Origin: Chrysomallon squamiferum
Taxonomy: Eukaryota; Mollusca; Gastropoda; Neomphalida; Peltospiridae
Assembly (NCBI GenBank): GCA_012295275.1
Contig: CM022665.1
Span: 41,412,152 to 41,476,151 of the forward strand
DNA length: 64,000 bases
Direction: 5' to 3'
The position numbers and the translations under genes are program-made. How positions within the stretch are numbered: the stretch's first letter is position 1; each line of letters starts with the position of its first letter. Of this stretch, positions 12,811 through 26,150 are shown one piece after another. Below the pieces are notes generated by a model, which was given only the letters and a program-made list of their open reading frames with translations, ran no database searches and had not been told where the DNA came from.

Positions 12811-13669
12811 ATGTTCAATTGACTCAGTGTGGTTTTGCTTCATGGAACACAGCTGCCTGCAAATGACAGCATGGCACAGCAGGTAACCAATTATCTTTCC
12901 AAGTTTAGTAACTAGATTGCAAGCGCTGTGGACTTGTCCACATTTTTACCAGTCATTTCAAAGTATGTGTTACTTTGGTCATTGATTTTTATTTATTTTT
13001 TTTTTTTTTTTGTATATATATTTTCCCTTTATTTCCTGAATCACTAAATTGGATAATGCTACACTTGAAAGTGTTTGAAAACAGTTAACATAATAGTGTG
13101 GGTTTTTTTTTCTCAAGCTTTTTGGTTTTGTTTCTGATGTTTTCTTTATTTTTTGTATTGTTTTCCCTTTTTTGTTCCCCTCCTTCTTTCTTTCTTTGTT
13201 TTTTTTTTCTTTCTACAAATCAGTCAGTGTAAAGGATGATGTCACCATTATACAATTATAAATATCAAATTGTGGCCTTCTCAAATTCGTTTTTTTTTTT
13301 ACACTTCCTACATGCTTTATTATTAGTAAAGGCTGGTCTCTTAACGCTGTCATAACAATAACTTGGTATTATATCACAATTTTCTTGCAGTTTGTTGTAC
13401 CACATATACCTTTTAATTAGTTTTCACACAAACTAATTAATCTGGATGTTACATAATTGTGCCTGCTTCTGGTTATTAATGTACTCCTATATACTAAAGT
13501 ATATTAAACACCTAACTATTACATATCAACATTTCTCACACTTGTCATTTATCATGTGATAGATATACACAAAAAGAGTGAAAAAAAAAAAAAAATAAAA
13601 AAAAATAAAGGAAAATATTTAACTAATAGTTAAGAAAGAATAATTATTATTGAGTGAGCTGTTATTTTA
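12811..13669. other. AT-rich sequence without a gene
   Basis: Unique sequence at 12811-12960, then T-rich tracts. Nothing recognised. Confidence 0.55.
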
Positions 13670-14035
13670 AATTTCAAAATTTATTATGTTTAATCATTTG
13701 TTTTTATATTAAATTTAATATTCTGTTAATTTAAAAATTTTGTTGTTAAATGTAATATTCAGTTATATTAAATTTCAAAATTTATGTTCAGTTTGTTAAT
13801 TTATTATGATCAATTTAATAATCCATATTTAATATTTTTACCTTATATTAATCATTCTTTAATTATTTTATTTTATTACCCAAAATGTTACATTAAATTT
13901 AATCACATACATTATTTTCAATTTCAAAATTCATTACATTAAATTAAAACCATTAATTATATCAAATTTCAGAATAAAGTTAATGATTTATTATATTAAA
14001 TTTCAAAATCAGTTATGTTAAATTTAAAAAGTTCA
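13670..14035. repeat. Decayed short-unit repeat based on ATTAAATTTCAAAAT
   Basis: Motifs such as ATTAAATTTCAAAAT, ATTTCAAAATTTATTA and close variants recur about ten times at irregular spacing. The segment is otherwise A/T only. Confidence 0.6.
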
Positions 14036-14199
14036 AAGCTTCTCTGCCTTAAAGGTGATTCCATCGGTACTTTAAAAATATTTAAGAGGAACAGACATGT
14101 TACAACTGGTATGAGTACCATACAGATCCTCAGTAATGAGCCAATCATAAAAATAGTTCTAATTCCTTTTTTCTTTTTTTCTTTTTGTCATACACTGTG

Positions 14200-14745
14200 T
14201 TGTATGTTCTAGTTTTAGGTGGTCAAGCCATCAGTCATGGTTTTGTAGGTACAGGAAGACAATTTGTTGGAAGAAATTCTTAAAATTTTTGTAAACTATA
14301 CATTATTGGTTTTTTTGGTGGGTCTTTGTGAGTTTATTTTTGTGTGTTTTTTGGCATAAAACATCAAGTATGGTGGCCAAGCCTTAGTGCAGAATGTACA
14401 ACCAGATTTAATTTGTAAATTTTTGTGTAAATGTATTCTTTGTTCTTTCTGCATGCAGCATCAATTATGGTAGTCAGGCCTGTAGGTACAAGCAGATAAT
14501 TCATTATAGCAATTTGAAATTTTTTTGTAAACTATTTTTTTTTTTTTGTTATCTTTTTCATAAAGCATCAGTAATTATGGGAAAGCCATAGATACTGCTG
14601 TATGTACATGCAAATAATTCACTGTAGTGAATTTGAATAATTATGTAAACTATTCATTACATAAAGCATCATTTATGGTGGTCAAACCATTAGTCATGGT
14701 TCTGTATGTATAAGCAGATCATTCGTTATAAGAAATCTGAAAAAT
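14200..14745. repeat. Decayed tandem array, about 100-150-bp units
   Basis: Anchors GGTGGTCAAGCCATCAGTCA (about 14218), GGTGGCCAAGCC (14371), TGGTAGTCAGGCC (14468), ATGGGAAAGCC (14577) and GGTGGTCAAACCATTAGTCA (14677) are each followed by a TGTA-GTACA-like block and AATTCATTATAG-like sequence, then a T-rich spacer ending GTAAACTAT. Confidence 0.85.
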
Positions 14746-15789
14746 ATTTTAAATTGATCTTTTTTTCTTTTCTTTTTGTTGCAAAAAAAAAAACCATCAG
14801 TCATAATAATTTTCATTCTTGTTAATAAAGCATGCATACTATTTATGTCCTTGTCTGAGATTTCAAAAACGGTAGACATACAGAAACGGTCTGTTCTGTT
14901 TCATAATCGTATCATCAGAATGCAGTCATTGAATGGCTGTAGGACATAGTGATGATGATGATGATGATGATGATGATAATGATTATGAAACAAGGCAAAA
15001 TGATGAAGAATCTAATGCCTTTTCTCATACCTGTAAAGTACTATGAAAGTTGTTGCCAGGTTGATAATAAGTCGGTTAAAGAAACCTCACTGAATTACTT
15101 CCAGCTCTATAAACAAAGCCATCAGCATTAATTACTGCAGATGTAGTCACATTAAATCTTTCATTTGTTCTGTTTACTCAAGAATATCCACTTTTATCTC
15201 ATTTTTTTTTGTGTGTTTCTTCAACATGTACATATATATGCTGTGGTCATTACTGGTCAGCTGTTGCCGATTCTCATCAACATTTCACTGTGTGAAAATA
15301 ATACATAAATTTCTCCTTTACGCTGATGAATAAAAACCATTTAATTCCACTTGGTTTTAATTATTATGAAAACAGTGTATGTTTGCATGTGTGTATTTCC
15401 ATTGCAGTGCCAAAATGAACTGATGAAAAGAATATTTTGAATGTGTGTATTTATCACTTTTTTTATGTGTGCATACATACATACATACATGCATACATAC
15501 ATTTACTATTTTTTTAAATTTTCTGTAAACTGTCAAATTCAACTGCATGTTCAGAATCCCTTTCTTGAATTCCAAAATGTTTCAGTGAACAGCCAAAATA
15601 GTGATAAATTATAGTTTTCCAACTGTTCACAGGCATACTCTATTTTATGCATAAAATTATTAAACAATATTTTATAAAAATACCTACAGACTATCTGTAT
15701 ACATTGTTTGTGAAATATCAATGGAATTTGTATTTAGACTTAAATCATAGTCTCCTTGTATTCTTAATCTGCTTATAACTGAGCAACCA
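14746..15789. other. AT-rich sequence, (GAT)n and (ACAT)n
   Basis: A (GAT)n run at about 14951-14977 and ACATACATAC runs near 15473-15500. No gene recognised. Confidence 0.6.
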
Positions 15790-16240
15790 CTACCTCATTA
15801 TATCCCAGCCTGCTGTCTCCTTAAATCCCCAAATCTACTGTCTCCTTAAATCCCAACATCCACTGCCTCTTTTTATCCCAATAACTACTCTCTTAATATC
15901 CCAATATCCACTATCTTCTTAAATCCCAACATCTACTATTTCCGTGTATCCCAACATCCACTATTTCCTCATATCTCAACATCCACTATCTCTTAATATT
16001 TCACTATCCACTATCTCCTTATATCCCAACATCCACTGTATTCTTGTATCCCAATATCCACTATCTCCTTATATCCCAATATCCATTGTCTCCTTATATC
16101 CCAACATCCACTATTTCCTCATATCTCAACATCCACTATCTCTTTATATTTCAGTATCAACTATCTCCTTATATCCCAACATCCACTGTATTCTTATATA
16201 CCAATATCCACTATTTTCCTTATATCCCAGAATCTCAAAC
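15790..16240. repeat. 25-bp minisatellite with 150-bp higher-order period
   Basis: The degenerate 25-bp unit is based on TATCCCAACATCCACTATCT, and its left half is more diverged. The segment from about 15947 recurs from about 16097 with few changes, including the same order of variant units. The most recent amplification was therefore of a block of six units. The reverse strand is open for part of the array only because the unit lacks stops in those frames. Confidence 0.93.
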
Positions 16241-16555
16241 ATGTCCAGTCTCAAGGATTTTGAATAAAGGGATGTGTTCTTAATAACACCATTATAATAG
16301 TATTTAATTATCATGAAAACGGTGCTGCTAAACATCTCACTGTTATACTGCTGTAATTATCTTTTAATTAATGTCATCAAAATTTATTTTAACAAATACA
16401 CTGGTGATATTTCAATCAGTGCTTCGCTTAAGCGAAAACAAAAGACAGATTTTCCTATCAGCTGGCAGATATAACATCTGCTGTGTTTACAATGGTTTGC
16501 TGTTAAATAGTTAGATTAGTGCAAAAGTATAAACAGTGTACAGAACACAGTCTTT

Positions 16556-16777
16556 ATTTATTTGGGATATATATATATATATATATTTTTAGTTTGTACA
16601 TGTCATTTATTTACTATAAAAAAATCGGTCGTTTATTTTGTATATATATTTAGTTATGTTTTTATTTACGTTTTATTATATGCATGCTATTTAGTTATGT
16701 TTTTGTATATACATGCTGTTTATTTGTTTACCTTTTAATATATACATGCTATTTATTTTTCAGTACAAACAAGTAAT

Positions 16778-16816
<39 letters not shown>

Positions 16817-16820
16817 TTAG
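16556..16820. repeat. Short decayed repeats and (TTTA)n tract
   Basis: The units of roughly 50 bp contain ATACATGCTATTTA and TTTAGTTATGTTTTT. The segment ends in a (TTTA)n microsatellite at about 16778-16818. Confidence 0.7.
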
Positions 16821-17704
16821 TGTGCACATGTACTTGTACAGTGAATGTAAATTTCAAAAAACAATGTGGATACTTTTTGTTTTATACACATTATGCTTTT
16901 TGAATGATAAAAAGTTATAAAACCCAACAAAAAAGAAAAAAATAATATAAAATAAAAAGTCAAAAACAAATAACCAGAATTAGTTTCCACTACTTCAGTT
17001 AACACTGAAGAACTCTCTTATTGATGAAACTTTTAATTGGCTTCTAACTAAACAGTGCAAAAAAAACCTTACCAACCATAAAATTAAAACTAATTTTATT
17101 CATTGACGGCCGATGAATAAAAATATTTTGTTGTTTTACTGAGTTTTTGTTGTTATTGTTGGTATTCTGTTTTACCTGTTAAAAGTTTTACTAAACTCTG
17201 TACCATTCAGACTATTTGCTAAAATATTTTATTAACTGCTTATTTGTTTTTAATTTCCACCTTTGTTGTTTTTGTGGGGGTTTTTAAAATATATTTCATC
17301 CTACAGTCAGTTTGGTTTTATTGATATATATACTGCAAAATACTAAAGTTTAATCAGTATTATAAATAATTGTAAACTGCTTTTATTTTATTTTCCTGGG
17401 GTTCTTATTTATTTATAATTTTATATTATTATTATTTCTTTCTTTTTTTTCAATTTTAATTTGACATTTTCTGTTTCACATAATACGTTTTCACAAATTC
17501 GAATGTCACAGTTACATTAACTTGCTAAAGATAAATAATAGAATTAATAACTTACCTTCAGCTGGAGAATATTTTCTTTTTTTTTTTTTCTTTCTTTCTT
17601 TCTTTTATTTTAGTTTTCTTTTTAAAAAAAAGAAGAAAAACCTGAAACAAGACCAACAAGAGCAAACAAAAAGAAACTCCGTTCAAAAATTAACAAGTGT
17701 GATA
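16821..17704. other. AT-rich sequence without a gene
   Basis: Homopolymer-rich; a CTTT run near 17590-17605. Nothing recognised. Confidence 0.55.
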
Positions 17705-18050
17705 CAGCCTGAGTTATAGGTTTTACATGATCCGAGCATATGATTCAGATGTACCTGTAGTAGTAAATTTATACGAGTTCTTTAATACTGCACACTATTC
17801 AATTTGTCCAGCCCAGAAGCACCATAGTGGACACATTGCCATTGATCGACTTGTTTGTGCTGATCCCATTGGTCTTGGAAGGACACTATCTCCACCTCAC
17901 TTGTCATAGTGAACTCTTCCACTGCCAGTATGGTCAGATGTGGCAGAATCTATTTAAGTGACCAGCCGAGGGTATTCAGGTTGAAGAGAAATCAGTTCTC
18001 AGCCAGTTGTTGTCTTCTTGTTGGGTGGAATGGTAAGGAACGTGATTAAA
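17705..18050. other. Complex island 4, possibly a highly diverged SINE
   Basis: Complex sequence with blocks loosely resembling the SINE body (CTATTCAATTTGTCCAGCCC near 17796, then AGCACCATAGTGG). The similarity is too weak to separate an old SINE from unique sequence. The 60-codon open frame at 17727-17909 has no recognised motif. Confidence 0.3.
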
Positions 18051-18689
18051 ATGAAATATATAAAAGAATGTTATTTTTGAAAAAGAAGAAAACAATATAG
18101 ATTTTAATTTTTTCAATGAAATTGGTAAGATTTAAGTCTGTTGGAATTATTTATCTTTTTCCTTTTTTTTTTTTTACACTTTTTTGCCTCGTTTTTTCTT
18201 TTTTTTTTCCCTTTTCTTTTTCTCCTTTGTTTTTGTTTTTTGTCATCTCTTTTTTTTTTTTTTATAAATTCTTTTTTGGGATATGGTTAAATAATGATTT
18301 TATTATTACCATTATTTTCATTATTTCTTTTAATTTAAGCAGTAAAAAATAATCCATCAACAATATAAATGAATCTTCATATTTGTAAAATGTTACAGTT
18401 TAATGGATTTCTTCATAAAATCAGATTTTGAAAATATCAGCTATTTAACTTAATTTATATAATTACTGAACAATAGAAACCATTTTTGGCTAAAAGATTT
18501 TTTTTTTTAATTTTAGTATAATGTTTTTGTTTTTAGGATTTATTTATTTAGTTTAATTTATTTTTTTTTTTTAATTTTTTTTTTTTACATTATTATTATT
18601 ATTATAATTCTGTTGTTGTTTTCTTTACTGAAGGTATATTGTTTCCTCTTAATGTAACTGATGCTATTTATACATGATTATTCACTGGG

Positions 18690-18935
18690 CCATTCATCTG
18701 TACTGCCTTTTTTAGACCATTTCCCCAGGCCATTCAAAAACTGTTTTTTGGGTGTTTTTTTTGAAAGATCAAAGTTTGTGTTTGGCTATCAATGGGAAGG
18801 TTCATATAAATGATAAATTGTTGCTAATCAGTAACAACAGTCCTTGTTTTCTCTCAGATTTATTCATTTATAATAAAACCTTGTAAACCTTGTTGAGGTT
18901 AAACATACATTTTTTTTTTTTTTTTTATTCATTCA
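18690..18935 (+). mobile_element. Decayed SINE, same family
   Basis: It contains AATGGGAAGGTTCATATAAA near 18791, TTGCTAATC near 18820, TTTTCTCTCAG near 18848 and CTTGTTGAGGTTAAA near 18890 before a poly-T stretch, in the same order as the copy at 6.1-6.4 kb. Divergence is high. Confidence 0.6.
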
Positions 18936-18940
18936 TTCAG

Positions 18941-19617
18941 CATTTTAACGCCAGTTTATTTAAACAACAGGAAAAATAATAAAACTCTTAATTTTCTATA
19001 AAAAAACCCCATCAATTGATGTTTTTGTTTCTCCATTGTTCTGCTTTAGGAGATGTATTAATCCTGTATATGGCTGACTGCCCAGCAAATTTTCTTTGCT
19101 TCCTCTTAATGTAAATAAAAGACTATGAAATATTCTGTAGAATTTCACCCTTCACGTACCATTGATTACTAGATTACATCTGTCTTTTTCCTTTTCTGTT
19201 ATTATTTTTTTTTTTTATTATTATTTTTACTCCAGGCTAAGTGTGGGCTGATTGGATATCTCCAGCTCTTGGCAGATATTTTATTGAATATACAGCCAAC
19301 AGTTTGTTTTTAATAGCACTTCTTTGATGTTGTGTTACACATTTGATGTTATTGAAAACCATTGTCTTGATAGCATATGCTGATAGTTTTCAAAATGTGT
19401 ATCAGTTTGTGAAAATGTTGCCACTTGTGAAAGTCTGATGAAAAATAGATCAATAACCATTAAAAGTATTGATTTTTTTATTGATTTTTTTTTTTTTTTT
19501 TTAATTGGAAGAAAAGTTAAATTATTTTTGACATTTTTTTTTTTTTTTTTTTTTTATAAATGATACGAAAACAAAAAATTATTTCTATATGTTGTTTTAT
19601 TTAGAGATGTGACTTTA

Positions 19618-19651
<34 letters not shown>

Positions 19652-21104
19652 TTAAAAGATTAATCAAAATATATTTCTATACAGATAATTATTACATTTA
19701 TACCTTATCAGAGTCAGGATTATCCATTGTACAAATATGACAGGCACCAGAACTGCCAACATCCCAGGGTGACAAAAATCCTAAACAGACTCGATTCAAA
19801 TGGACAAGGAAGTACCAAGGGTGCTGAATACCAGTACATCATTGTGACCTAGTCTAGTCTTTGGTGAGAGTGAAATGCTTAAGACATCACTCTTAGCCAT
19901 TAATGTGTCAATGAAAAACGCAAAAAAAGAAAACCATTTGTAGTCTTGCCTTCATATTAGCAATAAATGTTTTTAAAGCCACATTTTGATTAGCTAGCCA
20001 ATTTGTACAACTCTAGACACTTTGAGTTGTTAGTTAGACCATCTTTAGAAACGTGAACATAATGATAATGGACACAGCGACACATAAAACACATTTTTAC
20101 ATCTCAGTTTGCTAATCTGGTGACTGATATTTTGCAGCAGATGACATTTACAAAGTTCTCTGGTTAACGAATTTGAGTTCTGTAAGAACCAAGTTTTAGA
20201 TGGGTGATTTAATAATGATAATAAATGAATAAGAGTACACACACACACACACAAATATATAAGTAACATTTCAAAATTCTGTAATGTACGTATTGTGTGA
20301 TCTTCATTTTGCAAAACTCTGTGTTCTAAGTGTATGAATGCTTTATTCATGTCCTTTGAATACATGCTTTCATGAAGTCAGTAATTAGATAAGACATTTC
20401 TACATTTCTTGTACCATAATTGTAAATCTAGTGTTATCATCTTGCTTAGTGTGTTTACAGAATTTTATTCTTAGATACAGAGGAATCATAAAACAACAGC
20501 TGTAATGTGCATATCTTAATAATATCAGTGATAAAAAAACCTTAGCACATTACTAATTTGGCATCTTGTAAAGGGTAATGTTTGCTTAACTGTATGTTTA
20601 GATATATAACATGTGCATTCTTCATCTTAGAATTGTGTACCTTGATAATATTTCTGAATTATTGTATATAAATAAATGTATGCAGTCTTGGAAAAGGTAT
20701 TTTCAAGGTCATCATGTTTAAGAATGTAACTTTCATATACATATACCAGACATAATCCATTTTCAATAACAGCAATGGATTAAATAACTTTTTGCAGTTA
20801 ATTGTTACATGGTATGGGCCACTAAACAATAATTAACATTTACAAAACCTCTTTTGTTTAAATTAATATGTTTATCCATTACTTACAGATCGTAAAATGG
20901 TGGTGTATTAATAACCACTAAGTTAATACAACACTTTTAATTCATGACAGGAAAGAAAGACCTTGTACCAAACGACATCAAATTGGCCATTTGAGCCAGC
21001 AAGGAAATCATATCCACTTGACATTTAGTCAACTTCTAACTGTATCTTTGAGAACTGATTGTCTTCAGAAGGTCACGATTCTCTTTAGCTAAGCAGCCTC
21101 TACA
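18941..21104. other. AT-rich sequence without a gene
   Basis: Contains an (ATT)n run at 19619-19652 and long T tracts near 19490 and 19535. Sequence at 19690-19880 and 20930-21100 is more complex and unassigned. Confidence 0.5.
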
Positions 21105-21720
21105 ACAATTGCAAATAATTAATTGCAGTTGACCCTCAAATTGACATGATCATGATTAGAAAAGAATCTAGCCCAGTTTCTGGTTGGATTAGTTCACAGA
21201 ACCAGTTGCAGTTACTCTTCAGGTTAACAGATCATAACTGATTAGAAAAGAACTTAAGTCAAATTTCAGACTGGATCATTTTATAAAATGTGTTAGTAAT
21301 TATGTAGGTTGAACTGATCATAGTTGTGATAAGAAAAGAACTTAGTCCAGTTTCAGTTAAGAAAAGAACCTGGTCCAGTTTCAGATTGGATAATTTTACG
21401 GTAATGTATTATAGTTATTTTTCAGGTTAATGGATTGTAATTTTGATTACAGAATAAAATAGTGCAGTTTCAGAATTGCAAAATATGAATAGTTATGCTT
21501 AATATTGGCCTGGTCATAGTTATGTTTAGAAAAGGAACCTAGGATAGTTTCAGTCTGGATCATTTCACAAAATATGTTAGTAATTCTTTAAGCTGATCTG
21601 ATCATAATGATGATTACAAAGAACCTAGTCCAGTTTCAGGTTGGATCATTTTACAAAAGGTTGTAACACTGATCATAGTGATTATTAAAATCAAACACTG
21701 ATTGTATTATTTTACAAAGT
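21105..21720. repeat. Decayed tandem array, about 85-95-bp units
   Basis: AGAAAAGAACCTAGTCCAGT and variants recur near 21157, 21242, 21332, 21361, 21452, 21530 and 21617. Each is typically followed by TTTCAGATTGGATCATTTTA and then a GATCATAGTTGTGATTA-like block. The two copies at 21332 and 21361 are only about 30 bp apart, an internal secondary duplication. Confidence 0.88.
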
Positions 21721-21929
21721 GTTCTTGCAGCATACACCTGCTGTGTTATTGGTATTTTCGCAATTTCACAATCTACTAACAGATGATTACCCTTGTTCAG
21801 CCTTAGGGAAAACCTTTTATTGACAAACAAAAATGCTGCCACCATAACATAATTTACTTTGTCTCTCTCTCTTGAACAAAAGATCATGCTGTAAATTATG
21901 ATTTTTTTTTTTTTTTTCTCTTCTTTCTT

Positions 21930-22310
21930 TCACCAGGAATCAAACAGCAGACACAACCATCACGCTTAAGTGGAGTCCTTTCATAAGTGAATTTAACATA
22001 ATTGACTTTTTATTCCATGAAGACACAATTTCAGTCTCACCAAGAACACACTACAAACTGAATAGGTCTGCAGATTATAGATTTCCATGGACAAACAGTC
22101 TGTTGGTAGATTCTGATGATCTTTATTTTTTGCTATCTATATACGTGTGTGTCTCGGTTATATGTGGATCAGCATTAGCGCCACTGGTAAATGACTGCTG
22201 ATACAAATCAGTCATACACATTAGTCGCACACATTTCCTCCTCAAGTATTGATACTTACAGATTTCAATTGATCCTCTGTAACAAACATATAATTATATA
22301 CTATTCATGT
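21930..22310. other. Complex non-coding island 5
   Basis: Complex sequence with TCAGCATTAGCGCCACTGGT near 22170. A potential hairpin lies at about 22188-22213, with ATGA...TCAT and CTGAT-ACAA-ATCAG arms separated by a small bulge. No long open frame. Confidence 0.35.
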
Positions 22311-23164
22311 CAGTGACACCAAGGACATTAAAAAAAAACAAAAAAAAAAAAAAACAGTTCATGACTTTGTTCTGACACACTTTTAAGTACTCTCTTATGT
22401 AGGATGCATTCTGGTGAGTCTTAATGTATTGTAATTGTTATATATCCACATAAGATTGTGAGAGTAGCTAAATATGAATCATTGAAAGCACTGTTGTAAG
22501 ACTGCAAGAAACTACAGTACATCTATTAGACTGTAAGAAATCATATTACATCTCTTACTGCATTCTGATGGTATAATAATAACTGGCTTAATATGTTGAT
22601 AATATATCAACAAAACCCATTAACGCTTACCAATATTGGTTTATTGCATAGGGATATCAAGCAGAATTTCGATGTCATTGTCAAAAAAAAAAAAAATTAA
22701 AGGTTCTGTTTAGGTGTAGTACTTTAAGATTTTCAAATTCTCAAACAATACTGATCATCACAAATGAAATGAGATGCTGTCAATAATGGAGGTTTTTGCA
22801 CATTTGTCATTTTAAGTATTTGTTTTTCTCATTTTCATTTTTTTTTTTTTTTTTAATACTGCATACTCAGCCTTGAATATTTGTGAGGTATTTCTTGTGG
22901 TTGTATTAAAACAGATCTCAGTATATAATCACTGTCGTTTGTTAATTAATCAAGTTAATGATTATTAAGAGTTGCTGAAATTGGCTCATATCACATTTCC
23001 TGATGTTGTCACATTTTGTCAATATTCAAAATGTTATATCGCAAAAAGTAAGCAAGATAACAAAATAATTTGTTGGTTGCTCTGTATTTGTGTTCTAAAG
23101 TTCTGTATAAAAAAAAAAAATAAAAAAAAAAAAAAAAAAAAAAAAATGAAAATAGATATAAATA
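22311..23164. other. AT-rich sequence without a gene
   Basis: A and T tracts; a short near-duplication of GACTGCAAGAAA.CTACAGTAC / GACTGTAAGAAATCATATTAC around 22500-22555. Nothing else recognised. Confidence 0.5.
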
Positions 23165-23690
23165 AAACACAATTGGCTGCCAGTACCTATTATTTATCAC
23201 TACTGTGATATGGATTGCAGTAATGTTGTCTTGGTATTGAACACATATTAATGATCTGTCTATAAAATATATCATTCTGTTAATGGTTTGTTACATAATG
23301 AAATCTAATACAGGCTTTCTTTAAATAAAAAAAAAAAAAAAAAAGATAAGAAAAAAGAAAATTAAATTCTTGATGATTAATTATCATTAATGTGATATGT
23401 ACTATAATTTGGTTGTCTTGGTATTGAACACATTTTAATGATGTATCTACAAAATATGTCATTTTGTTATTGGTTTGTTATATAATGAAATCTAATACAG
23501 GGTTTTTTAAAAAAAAAAAGAAAAAAGAAAAAAAAGATATTCTTGATGATTATTTATTACTACAGTGCTATGGACAATAATTTGATTGTCATTCTACTAA
23601 AGATATTTTAATGATGTATGTATATATGTATGAAATATATCATTTTGTAAATGGTTTGTTGTATATTAATGTTTAAAGTAGAGTTCTCTG
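23165..23690. repeat. Decayed tandem array, about 183-bp units
   Basis: There are three units. Anchors are TTGTCTTGGTATTGAACACA (about 23226 and 23414), TTTTAATGATGTAT and TGGTTTGTTATATAATGAAA (about 23284, 23470 and a diverged 23650). Each unit carries a poly-A stretch of different length. Confidence 0.85.
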
Positions 23691-24769
23691 AAAAATAAGA
23701 CTTACTGATGCAGAATTATTATTATTATCATTATTATTATTATTATTATATATACATATATAAAACACATTAAAAAAATATATATATAAAACATATCTTC
23801 AAACTGGAATACATAAAAATATAATTAAAAACTAAAATGACTTTTGTATGTGAATGTTAAAGACAATTTTAAAATAACTGATAAACCTATCTTGCTTTAT
23901 AAATAGCTGAAAGCATAATTTCTCACTGATTTTTTTTAACAATGGAAACATAAACCACAGTGCATCTTTCATAATGCAGAAGAGACACGAGGTATTTATT
24001 TGCAGATTAATTAATGCAAGTGGACTCTGAAGGTATTTAGTTATTTCTTATTTTCTAACCAGCTCTGATGGCTGATTAAGTTGCTACTAAATCATCTGCT
24101 TTAAGGATGATAGCTTGGTAATGGGTTCATATGGTTGCACAGATAAAGAAAGATTCACTGCCATTTGAAGACGTTGTTGTATTCTCCAGTATTTTGGCTC
24201 AGTTAATAAAGAGGGTTGTAGGTTGGTTGTGTGACTTGCCCTAATTAGTTTTGAACAGTGTGGTAGGTGGAGGAAAGCAGAAAACCAGTTTTGGAAAGCA
24301 AGACATTTTTATATTAATGTAAACTGGTCTTATTATCAGTGTCACTGTTATTAATGCCTTCAAGTGGGCTTCTGGTATTGGACAGTGTAGAATGAGGAAG
24401 TGATTTGAACTTGATTTCCTTTTCCTTCCATACTCCATCATGCTTTTTTTTTTTTTTTTTTTTTTTTAAATTTCTTCTTTTTTATTTTCTACTTTGACCC
24501 TCTCTTCTTTGTCACACTTAATTTAATTTTTTTTTAAATTTATTTTTCTCATTGATTCTTTCTCTCCATGTCTCTAACTCTTTTTTTTCTGCTTCTGCCT
24601 CTGAATCGGTGTCTCCTTCTGTCAGTATCTCGGTCTCTATACCGACATCTCTGTTAGTATTTCTGTTTCTGTGTCTCATTCATTGCCTTCCAATTGACTC
24701 AAAATTGTAAAAACACCAAAGAAATATATAAGTGTCTTTACGTCCAGTAATTATTTAAATAATGTAATT
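23691..24769. other. AT-rich sequence without a gene
   Basis: Contains ATT triplets (23717-23750), TA-rich runs and a TCT/CTGT-rich segment at 24540-24680. No gene recognised. Confidence 0.55.
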
Positions 24770-25100
24770 GTCCTAGCGGTAACCTCCGAAATACCGTCTA
24801 CATTTGATGAGTGTGTTGTTGAAGTGTGTTAACAAAATGGTGTGATGCAACGGCCGATTGTGTGACACAAGGGCAACGGGGCAAACTTTGAAGGACCCTG
24901 TGGATAATGAAGCAGTGGTGTAAAAGTGAAAAGATTTTGCTGTTACAGCTGACAAATCACTCTCTGATTTATAGCCATGTCTGGGCTATAGACAGTGTGA
25001 TCCCCCCATTTCATCTGGTCTGTAACGCAGCCTTCTCAAGTTGTAATTCGTTAGCATGGAAATGAAGCCATCAGACACATGGATTTTGTTTGCTTAGGGG
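24770..25100. other. Complex non-coding island 6
   Basis: CpG-containing complex sequence (AACGGCCGAT near 24849, GGCAACGGGGCAAAC near 24871). It has a short inverted repeat TATAGCC-ATGTCTG-GGCTATA at 24971-24991. All frames are interrupted apart from a 60-codon minus-strand frame with no motif. Confidence 0.4.
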
Positions 25101-25550
25101 AGCATGGTGGCCAGGCTGTTAAAGCTGGATTCATGGAGAGTCTGTGTTTTTGCTTTTCTTGTAATTAAAGAGAGGATTTCGAATGTGCTTAATGCTGTCA
25201 TTTTCTTTTATGTGCTCTTGTCTGTATTCATGTCTGTCTCCTTCTCCATCTCAATGAAAGACAGCAATTACAAGCCATTTTTATCTTTTCCCTATGTTTT
25301 CTGATTCATAGAAACTTCTCTTTTTCCTTCCTTTACTTGTTTTCATGTTTTCTTGTTACCGTTATGGTTTTGTCGTTACATTCCAAGTATTTGTTTTTTT
25401 AGTACACGATTCTGCTTCTATACATATTTTAGGCATAACAGTACTCTTCTACTCTGCAAAAAAAAAAAAAACAGGAAATTACATGCATTTTAATGATAAT
25501 GTTCAGTATCTGAAAGCCGTTCTGCAAAAATAAATAAATAAAATAAATAG

Positions 25551-25960
25551 TGGCACCGTCTGACATAACCTGGGTATGGGAATATCATGTAACATAAAGT
25601 CACATTCAGAATAACTCTTTCCATCAATACTCTGAGACTGGCAGTTCACATTAGCCGGCCACAGTATATGGGCAAAGGCTTTTAATTACTTTTGAATCAG
25701 CCGTGCTCTTTTTGTTTCTTGCTGTCCATTCTGACCACTGGTCATCGGCTGAGGTTGGGTGTTGGGGATATGGTTGTCTCTGTATGATTCTTGTTAATTA
25801 TATCAAGCTATCCGTCACTTACAAAGGAACATCGTCTCGCAGTGTCTGCGTTGTGGCCGTTTCCTCGGTCGTTTTACTGATTTTCTGTCACAGAAATTGA
25901 TGCCTGACACTGCTTGGTCATTTTAGCCTTTTTAATAAAAGTTTGTAGAACACATCTAGT
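25551..25960. other. Complex non-coding island 7
   Basis: About 400 bp of complex sequence with CpGs (TTAGCCGGCCACAG near 25653; CGTCTCGCAGTG near 25829). The + strand frame at 25703-25900 has no recognised motif. Confidence 0.38.
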
Positions 25961-26059
25961 GTTGGTTGGACATAAAAGAGGCACCAGATGTAAATATATA
26001 CATTGTGTGTGTGTGTGTGTGTGAGAGGTTAGTGAGTCACTGATAACAACATGTGCATA

Positions 26060-26107
26060 GTCGTGATTGAGTAGTAATGGTGTCTGTGTGTATATATGTG
26101 TGTGTCT

Positions 26108-26150
<43 letters not shown>
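26060..26150. repeat. (TG)n microsatellite
   Basis: A TG run with a few TATG/TTTG interruptions; the perfect core is about 26116-26149. Confidence 0.95.

Noticed and set aside
15944-16335. Open frames of 107, 79 and 63 codons
   Set aside because: The two + strand frames (107 and 79 codons) are generated by the 25-bp minisatellite. The 63-codon minus-strand frame overlaps its right end and continues into AT-rich flank.
17727-17909. 60-codon frame as a possible missing CPSF2 exon
   Set aside because: Its residues do not align with the metallo-beta-lactamase or beta-CASP regions of CPSF100, and the segment may instead be a diverged SINE.
22181-22197. Second strong CTCF site (AGCGCCACTGGT)
   Set aside because: On the reverse strand the core lacks one G of AGGTGGC, which breaks the consensus spacing.
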